Shown here: positions 1 through 11,926 of the stretch, piece by piece | Layout: every line of letters begins with the position of its first letter | Position numbering within the stretch: the first letter of the stretch is position 1 | NCBI GenBank assembly: GCA_036170535.1 | Contig: JAVHPJ010000202.1 | Coordinates: forward strand, 1 to 29,174 | DNA from: SSF53 sp036170535 | GTDB lineage: Bacteria > Spirochaetota > Leptospiria > Leptospirales > Leptonemataceae | Reading direction: 5' to 3' | Length of the DNA: 29,174 nucleotides | Notes under the pieces: generated by a model | What the model was told of the DNA's origin: nothing | Database searches by the model: none | What the model saw: the letters and a program-made list of their open reading frames with translations, nothing else | Made by a program: the position numbers and the translations under genes

Positions 1-159
1 CCCCCCGATGCGTCGCACGGCGTTGACACTGACGTGCAGAAGCACCTCGGTTGGAGGGTATTTGGGCCGTCCCAGGATCTGCTCGGTGAGTTCGCCATAG
101 CCGAGCGCCGTGCCAAACGGGTCCAAGAACGCAAGGAGTGCTGCGTCCCCCGCTCCGGA
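1..159 (-). CDS. Fragment resembling three-Cys-motif partner protein (TcmP), truncated
   Basis: Read on the minus strand from about 159 down to 1, this frame gives a conserved-looking stretch with the core AFLDPFGTALGYGELTEQIL followed by a TEVLLHVSVNAVRRIGG-like segment. That pattern resembles the TcmP family, proteins encoded beside phage-like Gp37/Gp68 or three-Cys-motif genes. The frame has an in-frame stop (TGA at 162-160) directly upstream and no start codon, so the N-terminal half is missing, and it runs off the window at base 1. It directly abuts the tail of the TPR gene in another frame. Either this is a real truncated gene or a chimeric join. The family call rests on a remembered motif only. 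Confidence 0.4.
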
Positions 160-160
160 T

Positions 161-1606
161 CAGGTTTTTTTGCGCGCGATAACGCACGCTGCGCAACTCT
201 GTACGCGGCTCAAGGGCCAGTTGCGCTTCGTCCGGTCGATTTGATCCGGCCAGATACTCGGAGTATAACGCCTGGGCGCGGGGCAGGTCGCCCGTGCGCG
301 CAAAATGCAGGTTGGCGAGTTCGAGCGACGCAAGCAGACGTCGTTCGGGATTTCGACTCAAGCTCAGATAGCGTTCATACGCTTCGGCCGCTTTGATATA
401 ATTTCGCGAATCCGTCTGCAGGCCGGCGAGGCGGATATAGTGCTCCGGCAGGTTTTCCGGCCGCGGATCGCTTTTTTCCGCAATTGCTATGTAGCGTTCT
501 TCGAATGCAATCGCCTGCACGATGAGTCGCGCACTGCGGTATTCGTCCGCCAGCAAATCGAGATAAATCAGATTTTCGGGATCGATCTTAACGGCCAGCT
601 CAAGAAAGATGCGATACCCTACAAAATCTCTGAGCGCGGTGCGCTCCTCTCCCAGTTGATCGCCGGCCCCGCGATAAAACGAAGACCGGTACAATATGCG
701 CAGTCGGTTTTTGTTTTCAGCCTCAAGCCGGCGCGTCAGAAGCGCCATCCGATAAGCGAGTTCGCCGTCGCTGCGGCGTTTCCGATCGCTGTAAACGCGC
801 ACGGCGCCGCTGCGAATCGCTTCCAGTTCGCCGCGCACGCTGGCGACGCGCGCGCGCAGTTGATCGCGCTCAGCGATCGCCGCCGCCGGATCTGCGGGAA
901 CTCCGCGCAGGAGCGCCGAACGCGCCGCATCCGGCGCGCGCTCCGCCTCCGCCAGACGCGGCAAAAGTTGCGCGTATTCGTCCGCGAGAGCGCGAAAGCG
1001 CAGTCCGGCCCGCTGCACATCCGCGTCCGACTCCTGCGCGAGGCGATCCGGATCGGCGAAACTGCGGAGCAAGGCCAGATACATGCGGTCCAGATCCGCC
1101 TGGCCCGGGTTCTCCGGCGCAGGCGTTTCCAGTCCGGCGTAGCGAAACGCCATCGCATATTCGCTCATGGCGCGATAGGGATCGTCCAGGCCCTCGAAGG
1201 CGCGCCCCAGAAGCGTGTGTAAGCGGTACAGATACGGCGAGTCGCCCAGAAAGCTGATCTGGCCGTATTTCTCGCTCTGCAAGAGGGCGATCAGGCGCGC
1301 GGTGTTTTCGTCGATGTCGTAGGGCGCAAGCGTCCGCGTGCGGCGCTCATCCTGGATGCGCTTTTCCTCTACAAACTGACCGGTGTAGCGCTTGAGCTCC
1401 GCTTCCGCGCGCTCCACAATCGCGGCGAGATCGGGGTCGGGGGCGGCCAGCTCCGCTTCCAGTTGAGCGATCAGGGCGGGCCGCAGAATGGTCTGCGGGC
1501 GCTCGTACAAAGCCCCGCCCGGTCCGCCGGGCTGCGCAACGGCCAGGCCGGGGCAGAGGCAGGCGCTCAGAACCAGACAGCTTCGCCATTGCCGGGGGAG
1601 ACGCAT
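161..1606 (-). CDS. Exported TPR-repeat protein, 3' end not intact
   Basis: An open frame of about 482 codons starts at ATG 1606-1604. The first 24 residues form a signal peptide: a basic start, a hydrophobic core with LVLSACLCPGLAVA, and a likely signal peptidase I site at AVA|QP; an alternative lipobox reads LSAC at residue 16. The middle is charged and helical. TPR-like pairs appear near residues 401-416 (YIKAAEAYERYLSLS) and 436-452 (DLPRAQALYSEYLAGSN). It is probably a periplasmic or membrane-attached scaffold; the substrate is unknown. No genuine stop is seen. At the A7 tract (T7 at 165-171 on the plus strand) the sensible protein ends, and with one A fewer the frame would stop at once (RAQKT-stop). 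Beyond it the sequence resembles another gene. Confidence 0.7.
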
Positions 1607-1683
1607 TTCTTCAATATATATCGGCGCGCCCGGCGCGGCCTGTAGTCCGTCAGCGGCGTCCGACAGCGCGCGCCGATCCATAC

Positions 1684-1700
1684 GGGCCCGGGGCGGGCCC
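1684..1700 (-). terminator. Short GC hairpin after the small acidic gene
   Basis: A 7-bp perfect inverted repeat (GGGCCCG, 3-nt loop, CGGGCCC) lies 11 bases past the stop of the small minus-strand gene. It has no following T tract, so it is a weak terminator candidate at best. Confidence 0.25.
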
Positions 1701-1710
1701 CGCGTCGGGT

Positions 1711-1902
1711 TCAGTTACAATGGAGGCGCACCAATTCAGCGTAGTCGCCAAAGATCGTGTGCGCGCCGCGCGCGGCGTCCAGGTGAGTGAAGTACTGATA
1801 GAGCAGGTAGGTGTTCATTACCAGCTCGAGATTCGCCGGGGAGAATTGGTCGTCGAGGAGCTCTTCCGCATCTTCCTCAAGGGCGCCCTGATCTTCATCC
1901 AT
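1711..1902 (-). CDS. Small acidic hypothetical protein, 63 aa
   Basis: No family is recognised. The frame starts at ATG 1902-1900 with a plausible ribosome site (TTGAGG) about nine bases upstream and stops with TGA at 1713-1711. The first 20 residues are strongly acidic (MDEDQGALEEDAEELLDD). The remainder is aromatic-rich and probably helical (ELVMNTYLLYQYFTHLD). It lies between the phosphorylase gene and the TPR gene on the same strand, with its own AT-rich upstream region, so it may be an independent small transcript. Its amino-acid composition looks protein-like, not like shadow translation of GC-rich DNA, but a spurious frame cannot be excluded. Confidence 0.5.
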   Translation of the reverse strand: MDEDQGALEEDAEELLDDQFSPANLELVMNTYLLYQYFTHLDAARGAHTIFGDYAELVRLHCN

Positions 1903-1962
1903 ACTCGGGACCTCAACTGGTCTGACGAAGGCAGACGATTATCGGACGGGCATTTTTTTGCA

Positions 1963-1982
1963 ATTTATAACGGTATTTATAA
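1963..1982 (-). promoter_or_regulatory. AT-rich upstream region with tandem TTATAAAT
   Basis: On the minus strand the octamer TTATAAAT occurs twice with a 12-base period (1982-1975 and 1970-1963), in an AT-rich island of about 90 bases inside otherwise GC-rich DNA. Either copy could serve as a -10 element for the small acidic gene at 1902. A convincing -35 was not found; TTACGT, 16 bases before the upstream copy, is weak. Confidence 0.35.
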
Positions 1983-2035
1983 CAATCTACAGTTCTTACG
2001 TAAAACTCACATTCAACATTTTCCAAACAGTTTTG

Positions 2036-4531
<2,496 letters not shown>

Positions 4532-4540
4532 CGAGAGAAA

Positions 4541-5827
4541 TCAATCGTCCGACGCGCCGGCGCTTTCGGCGAGCGCCGGTTCTGCGAGGCCCGGGCTGGC
4601 GGCGTTCAACCCTTCTGCGGACGCAGCCAACGCAGGCTCCCCGATTCGATCTTCCAGACGCTGACGGAAATCATGCAGAGCGTTCATAAAGTAGATATAG
4701 GCGTCGTAGGGCGATTCGTAAGGGCTGAAATATTTATGCACCTCGCCGTCGCGAAATTTCTTGGTGCACATGTAGTAAAAATGATCCGAGGTTTGCAAGA
4801 GACCAAACGCGCGACTCAAACCCGGGTCCGCGGCGCGCTCCACCAGCGGCGCAAGATCATAAAGCGCCGAGATCGCCTCGCGTTGCATGCTGTTGCCCAG
4901 CCACGCGGAGACGTCGCGTTCCGTATCGGCCCAACTGACCGGCGCGTCGAAATCAATCTCGCCGACGGACCGATGTTCGCCGGCGGTTTCGCTCACCGTA
5001 CGAAAGCAAAAATCGGGGTGCGACTGCACCATGCGCGGCAGCGCGGAAAGAAACTCAAAAATGCCGCTGTCCGCCCACTGGTGTTCGCCAAAGGTTTCAA
5101 AGTCCATAAAGAGATTGAGAATCTCGTGAGCGCCGGCGTGCGAATGCACCCAGCTGGCGAATTTATTGGCGGAGAGCGGGAACTCCGCCCAACTCCGCTG
5201 AGAGAAGCGAAAGGCGATGTCGTCGCTCAAACGATAATTTTTTAAAAGCAGTTTGAGCTCCGGCTTGTATTTGCTGGTGTAGAGAAAATTCGGACTGCGC
5301 CAGCCCAGCACATGATCGGCGCCCTCCATCAGCATCGTTTCGAAACCCATCTGGCGCACAAAGTAAGCGATGTGATTTGACCAGATCAGTTCCGTATTGC
5401 GAAATGCGCGCGGGGTCTGACCGAACTCGCGCTCCATTAATTCCGTATGCTGACGCACCTGGCGCTCGAATTCTTCCTGCGCAACAAGACTGGAAAGCGA
5501 ATGATAATACGTCTCGCCCAGGAACTCGACGCGGCCCGTGTCCGCCAGACGCTTGAAGTTGTCCAGAACCTCAGGTTGCCATTCGCGAAACTGCTCAATC
5601 GCCACGCCGGTAATGCTGAAACTCACGCGAAAATCGTCGCCCAGTTCGCTAATTAAGTCCAGCAAGAGACGCGTGGCCGGGATATAACATTTCTTTGAAA
5701 CTTTCGCGAGGACCTCGCGATTCATCCGGTCGTCCATGTAGAACGGACTCTGGCCAATGTCAAAAAACGTGTAGGGTCGCAGCCGATAGGGCTGATGCAC
5801 CTCAAAGTACATGCAGACTGTGTTCAT
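4541..5827 (-). CDS. GH57 family alpha-glucan-active glycosidase
   Basis: GH57 enzymes hydrolyse or transfer alpha-1,4 or alpha-1,6 glucan bonds with retention. The GH57 landmarks are present: HQPY at residues 11-14, FLGETYYHS near 103-110, FRNTELIWSN with candidate nucleophile Glu146, and FMDFETFGEH with candidate acid Asp242. The 428 residues are shorter than GH57 branching enzymes, which usually carry a DUF1957 region, and fit the alpha-amylase-like subgroup, but activity is not certain. A GAGGATC ribosome site lies about six bases before ATG 5827. The C-terminal 35 residues are an Ala/Glu-rich low-complexity tail with two near copies of EPALAxSA. It lies between the GT4 and phosphorylase genes on the same strand, consistent with one glucan operon. 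Confidence 0.9.
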   Translation of the reverse strand: MNTVCMYFEVHQPYRLRPYTFFDIGQSPFYMDDRMNREVLAKVSKKCYIPATRLLLDLISELGDDFRVSFSITGVAIEQFREWQPEVLDNFKRLADTGRVEFLGETYYHSLSSLVAQEEFERQVRQHTELMEREFGQTPRAFRNTELIWSNHIAYFVRQMGFETMLMEGADHVLGWRSPNFLYTSKYKPELKLLLKNYRLSDDIAFRFSQRSWAEFPLSANKFASWVHSHAGAHEILNLFMDFETFGEHQWADSGIFEFLSALPRMVQSHPDFCFRTVSETAGEHRSVGEIDFDAPVSWADTERDVSAWLGNSMQREAISALYDLAPLVERAADPGLSRAFGLLQTSDHFYYMCTKKFRDGEVHKYFSPYESPYDAYIYFMNALHDFRQRLEDRIGEPALAASAEGLNAASPGLAEPALAESAGASDD

Positions 5828-5861
5828 GCGGCTGATCCTCGTTTTCCGGTCCGGACCCGGC

Positions 5862-7238
5862 TTATCCGGCGGCGGCCAGCTGGCCCGCGTAAAGCCGCTC
5901 CAGCTTTTCGGCTGAGAGATCCCAGGTGATGCGCCGCAGATCCCGCCCGGCGCGGCGGCGCAAGGCGCCCGCGAGAGCGCGATTGTTCAGAGCAAAGAGT
6001 ATTTTCGAAGCCATGTCGCGCACGTCCCAGAAATCGGAACGCAGCGCGCCCTGCAGCACCTCGGCGACGCCGGACTGACGCGAGATCAGAATGGGCGCGC
6101 CGTGCGCGGCCGCTTCCAGCGGCGCGATTCCAAAGGGCTCCGACACCGAGGGCATGACATACAAATCCGCCCGGCGGTAAATCTCGGCAACCTGCTTCCG
6201 ATTCAGGGCGCCGGTAAAATGAAAAAAACGACCGATGCCCATCTCGGCGGCGCGCTCCACCATTTGCGGAAATAAATCGCCGGACCCGGCCATGACAAAG
6301 CGCACATTGCGGGCGCTTTCGAGGACCAGTCGGGCCGTCTCAAGAAAGTACTCCGGGCCCTTCTGATACGTAATACGACCCAGAAAGAGCACCAGGCGCT
6401 CCCGAACGGCTCGGCCGCGTACGGCCCGGGACTCGTTGGAGGCGGCCGCGCTCGACTCACGGGCGTCGACGCCGTTATGTACCACGTCAATGCGGCTTTT
6501 GAGTATGCCGTAGCGCTCCACGAGCACATTGCGCGTGTAATCGCTAACCGCAACCACGCGATCGGCCGCCAGAAAGCCGCGCAATTCCAGATCGCGTACG
6601 GCGGTATTTACGCGCTCGCCCGAGCGATCGTATTCCGTAGCATGGACATGGCAAAACAGCGGCTTGCCGCTCGCGGCGCGTGCGGCGATCCCGGCCGGCA
6701 CGGTCATCCAGTCGTGGATATGAATCAGATCGAAGTCCAACTTGCTCGCCAGCTTGCCGGCGAAGCTGCCATAGCGCTGGATCTCGCTGTAGAGTCGGCT
6801 GCCGTAGCCGCCTTCAAGGGGGGCAAGTCCCGACGCGTCGCGCACCACGCTCTCCCGTACGCCGACGCCGCCGGCCAGGGTCGCCCGAACCTCGCGCGCG
6901 ACCGACTCGGGCGGAATATAGGCGGCCGAATCGTAGGGCGAAAAGTCGCCGGAGAATTCGGCGCGCGCCGCAGCGTCCCGGGCGGCCAGTCCATCCGCCT
7001 CGGCCTGCAATTCGCGGCGCTCGGACTCGGTCAGAAGATGCGCGGCGCTCGCAAGGTCGTAAAATTGCACGCCCGGCGTGGCGCGCTCCTGGCCGCTCAG
7101 ACGCGGCAGCAGAAACAACACCTCGTGGCCGCGAGCGGCCAGCGCTTCGGCGATGCCCTGGCAGGCCATGCCCAGGCCGCCGGTAATCGCCGGCGGATAC
7201 TCCCAGCCGATCATCAATATACGTTTGCGCGCGTTCAT
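5862..7238 (-). CDS. GT4 glycosyltransferase, probable alpha-glucan (glycogen) synthase
   Basis: A GT-B fold transferase of 458 residues. The N-terminal donor-side loop is KRILMIGWEYPPAITGGLGM (residues 5-24). HIHDWMTVPAGIA (173-185) and CHVHATEYDRSGERVN (196-211) resemble the glycogen-synthase-like GT4 group that occurs next to GH57 genes. The C-terminal half has GRITYQKGPEYF (287-298) and the E-x7-E nucleotide-sugar motif in SEPFGIAPLEAA (Glu367, Glu375). I chose ATG 7238 because homology starts there; the frame extends upstream to 7475 but that extension looks non-protein and crosses the promoter. It is first gene of the GT4-GH57-phosphorylase operon, and the 34-base gap to the next gene supports cotranscription. 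Glucan polymerisation is inferred from context; the sugar donor is unknown. Confidence 0.85.
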   Translation of the reverse strand: MNARKRILMIGWEYPPAITGGLGMACQGIAEALAARGHEVLFLLPRLSGQERATPGVQFYDLASAAHLLTESERRELQAEADGLAARDAAARAEFSGDFSPYDSAAYIPPESVAREVRATLAGGVGVRESVVRDASGLAPLEGGYGSRLYSEIQRYGSFAGKLASKLDFDLIHIHDWMTVPAGIAARAASGKPLFCHVHATEYDRSGERVNTAVRDLELRGFLAADRVVAVSDYTRNVLVERYGILKSRIDVVHNGVDARESSAAASNESRAVRGRAVRERLVLFLGRITYQKGPEYFLETARLVLESARNVRFVMAGSGDLFPQMVERAAEMGIGRFFHFTGALNRKQVAEIYRRADLYVMPSVSEPFGIAPLEAAAHGAPILISRQSGVAEVLQGALRSDFWDVRDMASKILFALNNRALAGALRRRAGRDLRRITWDLSAEKLERLYAGQLAAAG

Positions 7239-7260
7239 GCTTTCCGGCCGGTGTTGCGTT

Positions 7261-7289
7261 ATAATCGCCGTAATCCTGGAAACAGTCAA
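7261..7289 (-). promoter_or_regulatory. Promoter for the GT4-GH57-glgP operon
   Basis: On the minus strand, TTGACT (7289-7284) and GATTAT (7266-7261) are separated by exactly 17 bases, a good sigma-70-type arrangement. The -10 is 22 bases from the GT4 start codon, which predicts a short leader. The rest of the 217-base divergent region (7239-7455) is AT-richer than the genes, and I saw no equally good promoter for the plus-strand glgX. Confidence 0.6.
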
Positions 7290-7455
7290 TTCGGCCCACT
7301 GCGCAAAAGGCCTGGTAACCCTACTGAGAAGGCCGAAAAATGTTCCGCTTTTGCAGAAAAAAATCGCGAAATGCACGGAATTCCGCAAACGCGCTGATTC
7401 GTGCTTGCTCGCTGTACGGCGGCAGGCCTCCGCTTGAGCCCGATTCGACCCGCAT

Positions 7456-9558
7456 ATGCAGATCCAGCACGGCACACCCTACCCGCTCGGCGCCAGTCGC
7501 AACGGGTCTGTTTTAAATCTCGCAGTGTTCTCGGCGAACGCGGAAGCGCTTGAAGTTGTATTCTTTCGCGACCCGTCCGATCGGCGTCCGATCGCGGAGG
7601 CGGCCCTGCCGGCGCGCACGGATCAGATCTGGCATGGCGCCTTTGACGGCCTGCCGGCCGACGTATGTTACGGACTGCGCGCACGCGGTCCCTACGATCC
7701 GGCGCGCGGATTGCGGTTTAACGACCGCAAGTTGTTGCTGGATCCCTGGGCGCGCGCCGTCGAGGGCGCCGGTCCGCACGATGATCGCCTGTGGGGCTTT
7801 CGCCGCGATCACGCGGACGCGGACCTCGTACGTGACGATCGCGACAGCGTCGAATGCGCGCCCCTCGCGCGTTTTACCGACGAGCCGTTTGACTGGCAGG
7901 GCGTCCAGCGTCCGCAAACTGCATGGCGTGATACCGTGATTTACGAAGCGCATGTGCGCGGCCTGACCCGCCTGCATCCGGATCTGCCGCCGGAGCTGCG
8001 CGGAACCTACCCGGGCCTGTGCGCGCCGCCGATCGTGGAGCGCCTCCGGCGCCTGGGCGTCAGCGCGGTGGAACTCTTGCCGATCCATCATGCCTGGACG
8101 GAACCGCATCTCTACCAGCGCGGACTGCCTAACTACTGGGGCTACAACACGCTGTCGTTTTTCGCCCCCGATCCGCGTTATGCCAGCGCCGTCGGCGATC
8201 CGCGGGCGGCGATCCGCGAGTTCAAGACCATGGTGCGCGAACTGCATCGCGCAGGCATCGAGGTGATACTCGACGTGGTCTACAATCACAGCTGCGAAGG
8301 CGACGAGACCGGCCCGACCTTGAGCCTGCGCGGTCTCGACAACCGCAGCTACTATCTGCTCGACGAGGCGCGGCCGCGCTATTATCAAAATCACACCGGC
8401 TGCGGCAATGCGCTGAATCTGAATTCGCCGCGCGTGTTGCAGCTGGTGCTCGACAGTTTGCGCTACTGGACGCTCGAGATGGGCGTGGACGGGTTTCGTT
8501 TTGATCTGGCGGCGACGCTATTGCGCGGCCCGGGCGGGCGCGGCGAGTCCGCTTTTGCGCACGCGGTATTACAGGATCCGCTGCTCGCACAAACAAAACT
8601 GATCGCCGAAGCCTGGGATATTGGCCCCGACGGCTATCGCGTGGGCGCCTTCGCCGCCCCCTTTGGCGAATGGAACGATCGCTATCGCGACGCAACGCGA
8701 CGCTTCTGGCGCGGAGACGCCGGCGCATTGCCGGACTTCGCCACGCGGATCACCGGCTCAAGCGACATTTTCCCGCCCGGTCGGCGCGACGTGCGGTCTT
8801 CGATTAACTTCAGCGCCTGCCACGACGGCTTTACTCTGTACGATCTGTGTTCCTACGAGCAAAAACGCAACGAAGCCAACGGCGAAGACAATCGCGACGG
8901 CTCGAATCACAACCTCAGCTGGAACTGCGGCGTCGAAGGCCCCACGGACGATTCCGCAATCCTGGCCAGGCGGCGCAAACAGGTGCGCAATTTTCTTACC
9001 ACGCTTTTTGTGTCGCAGGGTACGCCCATGCTGCTCGCCGGCGACGAACTTTTAAACAGTCAGAACGGTAACAACAACGCATATTGCCAGGACAACGAGC
9101 TGGCGTGGATCGACTGGAGTCCGACTCCGGAAAAAACCAGTCTGGTCGCATTCGTCGCGCGCCTCGCACAACTGCGACGGGACCACGCCGGACTGCGCCG
9201 CCTGGAGTTTTTCCACGGCCGCGAAATCGACGACGCCGGCGCGCGCGATATACACTGGCATCATCCGCGCGGTCGTGAGTTAAATGACGACGACTGGCGC
9301 CATCCGCGCCTGCTGGTTTTTGGCGCGCTGATTCATATGGACCCGCGCGATCCCGCCGGCGATGCGCTTCTACTTTTATTCAACGGGCTCGAACGCAATG
9401 CGCGTTTTCGCTTGCCCGATTTCACGTCGCATCCGCGCTACGAACTCTTGCTGGACACGAACTCGGAAACCGGCGAGCCGGCGAAGCCGTTTTCCGCGCC
9501 GGCAAAAAGCATTTATCAAATCGCGGCGAAAAGCGTCGCAGTCTTTCGCGCCGACTAG
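7456..9558 (+). CDS. glgX: Glycogen debranching enzyme, isoamylase type (GH13)
   Basis: This enzyme hydrolyses alpha-1,6 branch points, typically of phosphorylase-trimmed limit dextrins. An N-terminal carbohydrate-binding (CBM48-like) region is followed by a GH13 barrel with all four signatures. They are DVVYNHSCEG; GFRFDLA with nucleophile Asp350; IAEAWDIG with acid/base Glu385; and FSACHDGFTLYD with His456-Asp457. The GEDNRDGSNHNLSWNCGVEG and GTPMLLAGDELL stretches are typical of the GlgX/TreX group. The 700-residue length is normal. ATG 7456 gives the expected family N-terminus; no strong Shine-Dalgarno is visible. It runs opposite to the GT4 operon and is followed 30-39 bases later by malQ. 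TreX-like transferase activity remains possible. Confidence 0.94.
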   Translation: MQIQHGTPYPLGASRNGSVLNLAVFSANAEALEVVFFRDPSDRRPIAEAALPARTDQIWHGAFDGLPADVCYGLRARGPYDPARGLRFNDRKLLLDPWARAVEGAGPHDDRLWGFRRDHADADLVRDDRDSVECAPLARFTDEPFDWQGVQRPQTAWRDTVIYEAHVRGLTRLHPDLPPELRGTYPGLCAPPIVERLRRLGVSAVELLPIHHAWTEPHLYQRGLPNYWGYNTLSFFAPDPRYASAVGDPRAAIREFKTMVRELHRAGIEVILDVVYNHSCEGDETGPTLSLRGLDNRSYYLLDEARPRYYQNHTGCGNALNLNSPRVLQLVLDSLRYWTLEMGVDGFRFDLAATLLRGPGGRGESAFAHAVLQDPLLAQTKLIAEAWDIGPDGYRVGAFAAPFGEWNDRYRDATRRFWRGDAGALPDFATRITGSSDIFPPGRRDVRSSINFSACHDGFTLYDLCSYEQKRNEANGEDNRDGSNHNLSWNCGVEGPTDDSAILARRRKQVRNFLTTLFVSQGTPMLLAGDELLNSQNGNNNAYCQDNELAWIDWSPTPEKTSLVAFVARLAQLRRDHAGLRRLEFFHGREIDDAGARDIHWHHPRGRELNDDDWRHPRLLVFGALIHMDPRDPAGDALLLLFNGLERNARFRLPDFTSHPRYELLLDTNSETGEPAKPFSAPAKSIYQIAAKSVAVFRAD

Positions 9559-9588
9559 AAGCCGCGCGCTTGCTCGACTACGCACAGG

Positions 9589-11916
9589 ATGGCGCCCATG
9601 CACTGGACCGAATTTTCCGACGCTCTGCTGCTGGACCTCTTGTGCGAGGCGGCCGGCGTGGAACTCGCCTACTACGATTTTTACGGACGGGAAGTGCGCC
9701 TGAGTCCGGAGCAAAAAATCGCGCTGCTGGCGGCGCTCGGCTTCGCCGCGCAGTCGCGCACGGAACGCCTCGCCGCGCTCGAAGCGTATGCGCACGAATA
9801 CGGCCTGTGCGAAACGGTTGTCGTGCGTCGCGGCCGGCGTCCGGCGGAGGTCCATCTGCGAATTCCGGGCGCCCTCGCCGGCGAATCCTTGACGCTCACG
9901 CTGTATGACGACGTCGGTGAAAGCCGCCTGACGCCGCTCACGCGCCGTCTGGCGCCGGCGATTGTTCCGCATCCGCCGAGCGCGTACGCCTCTACAGCCG
10001 CAGAGTCGCGGGCCGACTCGACGTCGCAAACGCCCGACGACTTTTATCGACCGTCGACGCTGGCCGAGCTGCTGGACTATTGCCTGGATGAAATACTGCC
10101 GGAAACGCGCCGGGTGGAGCTTACGCTGCTCGAACTGCCGCGCTGCGGTTATTACGAAGGCGTATTCGGCGACGCCTCCGGCCGACTGCAGCGCCGAATG
10201 TCATGGATCATTGCGCCGGCGCACGCCTACTCCGACCCGGACTACGCGCGGACGCCCGCCGCCGGCGTAATGACGCAACTCTACGCGCTCAAAAGTCGGC
10301 GTAATCTGGGCATTGGCGATTTTGGCGACGCGCTGAATCTCGGCGTCGGCCTGAGCCCGGCCGGCGTGCGCGTGCTGGGCCTTTCGCCCATTCACGCCCT
10401 GTTTCCGGCCCATCCGGAACATCGCAGCCCCTACTCGCCCTCCAGTCGTTTCTATTACAACATTGCGCATATTGATCTCGACGGCACGCCGGAATGGCGC
10501 ATCGCTCTACGCGCCAGGGGCGAAGCGGAAAGCGCGCCCTTCGAGAGCTGGCTGGAGAACGAAACGACGCGGGATCGCATCGACTATGCCGGTGTTGTCG
10601 CGCGGAAGCTGCGCCTGCTGGAGTCGCTCTTCGAAGAGTTCTACGAATACGATTATCTGAATCACACTGTGCGCGCCCGAGCTTTTAAACTATTTCAGGA
10701 CGCCGAAGGCGAGCGACTGCGCCAGCACGCGCTTTACGATGCGCTCTACGAAAGATTTCTGGCGGAGGGACGTTACGGATTTCGTCAATGGCCTGAAGAA
10801 TTCGCACGCCCGGATTCGCCGGCCGTCCAGGAATTCAGTAAACGCAACCAGAAGCGGATATTATTCTTCGCCTACGCCCAATGGGTCGCATCCGAAGCGC
10901 TCGCTCGTCTGGCCGCCGGACTTTCGCGTCGATCGCAGGCGATCCTGCTGGACCTGGCCGTCGGCGCCGATCCGGGCGGAGCGGAGGTCTGGTCGAATCG
11001 GCGACTCTTCGCCGAGAATTTTTCCGTGGGCGCGCCGCCCGATCCATTCGCCGCAAACGGACAGAACTGGGGCCTTGCGCCGCTGAATCCCCTGCGCCTC
11101 CGCAAGGAGGGCTACCGACATTTCATCGATCTATTGCGCAAAAACATGCTCGTCGACGGCCTCCTGCGCATCGACCACGTAATGGGTTTGTTCCGGACCT
11201 ACTGGATTGAGAATCGCGCGGATCAGCCGATTGGCGCGTACGTACGTTACGATTTTGAAGCGCTGAGCGCCATCCTCGCGCTCGAAAGTCTGCGCCATCG
11301 CAATACGGTGATCGGCGAGGATCTGGGCAATGTTCCGGACGTCGTGCGCGCCGGCATGTCGCGCGATCGGCTTTTGTCCTGGAAGGTGCTCTACTTTGAG
11401 CGCGAGGCGGACGGGGCTTTTCGTCCGGTGGAACAATACGCGCGCATTTCCGTCGCCACGATAAACACTCACGATTTGCCGACCCTCCCGGGCTGGTGGT
11501 CGGGCCGCGATTTGCGCGAACGGCTGCAGCGCGGCTTTATTCAGCCGGAAGATCTGCCGCGCCTGGACTACGAACGCGAGCAGGATCGTCATCGGCTGAT
11601 CGAACTTTTTGAACGCCATCAATTGCTGGATGATGCGCTGCGCGAGCGAATTCGCGACTACGACTTGTCCGCCGTTACGGCGGCGGCTCATCGATTGCTC
11701 GCGCGCTCCGGCGCCGAACTCGCGCTCGCGTCGTTGCACGATCTTTTACTTGATCTGCGCCAGCCGAATCTCCCGGGCACGGTGGACGAATACCCGAACT
11801 GGGCGCTGCGCTATGCGGAAAACGTCGAAGACATCCTTGTAAACGCGCGCGTTCTGGAAAGCTTGCGCGCGCTCGCAAATCGCGGCGTCGCGCCCGACGC
11901 GGAGCGAAATTCATGA
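9589..11916 (+). CDS. malQ: 4-alpha-glucanotransferase (GH77, amylomaltase)
   Basis: The enzyme transfers alpha-1,4-glucan segments between maltooligosaccharides, in step with phosphorylase and debranching enzyme. GH77 motifs are intact: RIDHVMGLFRTYW with nucleophile Asp529, VIGEDLGNVPD with acid/base Glu577, and INTHDLPTL with Asp629 (numbered from ATG 9589). The QNWGLAPLNPLRL segment and DLAVGADPGGAEVW are also family hallmarks. At 775 residues it is the long, E. coli MalQ-like form with an extra N-terminal region before the catalytic barrel. ATG 9598 may be the true start because AGGA sits eight bases before it; this would remove three residues. It ends 10 bases before the stop of a convergent gene. 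Confidence 0.94.
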   Translation: MAPMHWTEFSDALLLDLLCEAAGVELAYYDFYGREVRLSPEQKIALLAALGFAAQSRTERLAALEAYAHEYGLCETVVVRRGRRPAEVHLRIPGALAGESLTLTLYDDVGESRLTPLTRRLAPAIVPHPPSAYASTAAESRADSTSQTPDDFYRPSTLAELLDYCLDEILPETRRVELTLLELPRCGYYEGVFGDASGRLQRRMSWIIAPAHAYSDPDYARTPAAGVMTQLYALKSRRNLGIGDFGDALNLGVGLSPAGVRVLGLSPIHALFPAHPEHRSPYSPSSRFYYNIAHIDLDGTPEWRIALRARGEAESAPFESWLENETTRDRIDYAGVVARKLRLLESLFEEFYEYDYLNHTVRARAFKLFQDAEGERLRQHALYDALYERFLAEGRYGFRQWPEEFARPDSPAVQEFSKRNQKRILFFAYAQWVASEALARLAAGLSRRSQAILLDLAVGADPGGAEVWSNRRLFAENFSVGAPPDPFAANGQNWGLAPLNPLRLRKEGYRHFIDLLRKNMLVDGLLRIDHVMGLFRTYWIENRADQPIGAYVRYDFEALSAILALESLRHRNTVIGEDLGNVPDVVRAGMSRDRLLSWKVLYFEREADGAFRPVEQYARISVATINTHDLPTLPGWWSGRDLRERLQRGFIQPEDLPRLDYEREQDRHRLIELFERHQLLDDALRERIRDYDLSAVTAAAHRLLARSGAELALASLHDLLLDLRQPNLPGTVDEYPNWALRYAENVEDILVNARVLESLRALANRGVAPDAERNS

Positions 11917-11926
11917 ATCATCGGCG

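Noticed and set aside
305..1222. 305-codon plus-strand frame
   Set aside because: It is antisense to the TPR protein, whose frame has a signal peptide and TPR-like repeats. The plus frame is Arg/Ala/Gln-rich, as expected from a GC-rich shadow.
7239..7475. N-terminal extension of the GT4 protein to 7475
   Set aside because: The extra 79 residues look random, cover a good promoter (7261-7289) and overlap the start of glgX. The family N-terminus begins at 7238.
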